Shown here in pieces: positions 6,011 through 6,230 of a stretch of 6,230 nt of DNA (position 1 is the first letter of the stretch; the number at the start of each line of letters is the position of its first letter). Position numbers and translations under genes: made by a program. Source of the stretch: Candidatus Aegiribacteria sp. (GTDB lineage: Bacteria; Fermentibacterota; Fermentibacteria; Fermentibacterales; JCC-6); assembly GCA_030600975.1 (NCBI GenBank), contig JAUVUL010000121.1, forward strand, positions 1 to 6,230, in the 5' to 3' direction. The notes under the pieces are model-generated. The model was not told the origin of the DNA. It did not search any database and saw only the letters and a program-made list of their open reading frames with translations.

Positions 6011-6230
6011 GCCGGTCTCCTTTCAAAGATTCGATCAAGATTTGAATAGAATGTATTCATATAAATAACATCCGTGGCATGCGCAAATTTCGAAAAGGAG
6101 ATTCGTTTCAGTTCGAATTCCTGAATCAGACGATGAAACCAGCCTGGAAGGTGATACCGGAACTTTATCTCAAGTACATGAAAACCGTCTGATATCGTGC
6201 GGCAGTTGCCTGCTGGATGCCCGTTACTGC
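5998..6230 (-). CDS. VTC domain (polyphosphate-polymerase-type) protein, C-terminal part
   Basis: An open frame enters from the right edge and continues for 76 residues to TGA at 6000-5998; the start lies outside the window. It contains HVLEIKFRYHLPGWFHRLI (residues 17-35 of the visible part) and later FSKFAHA (45-51). This is the conserved end of VTC domains: a last barrel strand 'VLEIKF', then 'LPxW', a helix and 'SFSKY/F'. The same FSKF-H motif is, from memory, near the end of yeast Vtc4. VTC domains have the triphosphate-tunnel fold, and in yeast Vtc4 this fold makes polyphosphate from ATP. The Glu of LEIKF is the likely metal-binding residue and the Lys of FSKF a phosphate-binding residue. 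The rest of the tunnel is off-window, so activity cannot be judged. After the core there are about 25 extra residues to the stop. The gene overlaps the DUF4956 gene by 13 nt and carries that gene's ribosome-binding site. Confidence 0.85.
   Translation of the reverse strand, partial: SNGHPAGNCRTISDGFHVLEIKFRYHLPGWFHRLIQEFELKRISFSKFAHATDVIYMNTFYSNLDRIFERRPACLN
6016..6023 (-). promoter_or_regulatory. Ribosome binding site for the DUF4956 gene, inside the VTC coding region
   Basis: On the minus strand this reads AAAGGAGA, 5 nt before the GTG start at 6010. It lies within the last codons of the VTC gene (encoding part of its ...FERRPACLN end). This fixes the DUF4956 start and suggests coupled translation of the pair. 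Confidence 0.75.

Noticed and set aside
1..6230. CRISPR arrays, tRNA/rRNA genes, insertion sequences, attachment sites
   Set aside because: I saw no spaced direct repeats, no tRNA-like cloverleaf sequences, no transposase motifs and no terminal inverted repeats; nearly all of the window is coding.

Overview
The window holds five protein-coding genes plus one doubtful small ORF, and almost no non-coding DNA. It looks like an uncultured FCB-type bacterium (Bacteroidota/Fibrobacterota relatives and candidate phyla such as Fermentibacteria, Cloacimonadota or Latescibacteria). I infer this from a large secreted multidomain protein ending in a 'NPFPNP...VYDLSGR...GVYLIHV' C-terminal module of the type IX sorting/FlgD-like kind. 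Lamin-tail domains on secreted proteins and TTG/GTG starts with clear Shine-Dalgarno sites fit but do not prove this. The species cannot be named from the sequence.

Layout. Positions 1-135 are a short leader that may encode a 38-residue ORF. Three genes then run rightward: a TPR protein with a C-terminal helix-turn-helix-like domain (136-1281), a 1114-residue secreted CotH-kinase-family protein (1294-4638, only 12 nt downstream), and a small secreted lamin-tail-domain protein (4716-5309). After an 8-nt gap, two genes run leftward from the right edge. These are the C-terminal 76 residues of a VTC-domain (polyphosphate-polymerase-type) protein (5998-6230, its beginning lies outside the window) and a DUF4956 membrane protein (5318-6010) whose GTG start lies inside the end of the VTC gene.

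How they fit together. CotH, VTC-domain and DUF4956 genes recur as neighbours in many bacterial genomes. Here all three are present, split over two convergent transcription units. A reasonable reading is a surface module: a cytoplasmic VTC enzyme, a membrane partner with a cytoplasmic C-terminal domain (DUF4956), and exported CotH and lamin-tail proteins. The link is inferred from co-occurrence; no reaction linking them can be read from the sequence.

The points most worth a second look are: the CotH protein seems to lack the Asp that normally precedes its 'HNxxLY' motif (Ser238 instead) while keeping the PWDxD motif; the unusual CotH/Fn3-like/beta-helix/lamin-tail/sorting-domain fusion; the split convergent arrangement; and a companion lamin-tail protein without a sorting domain.
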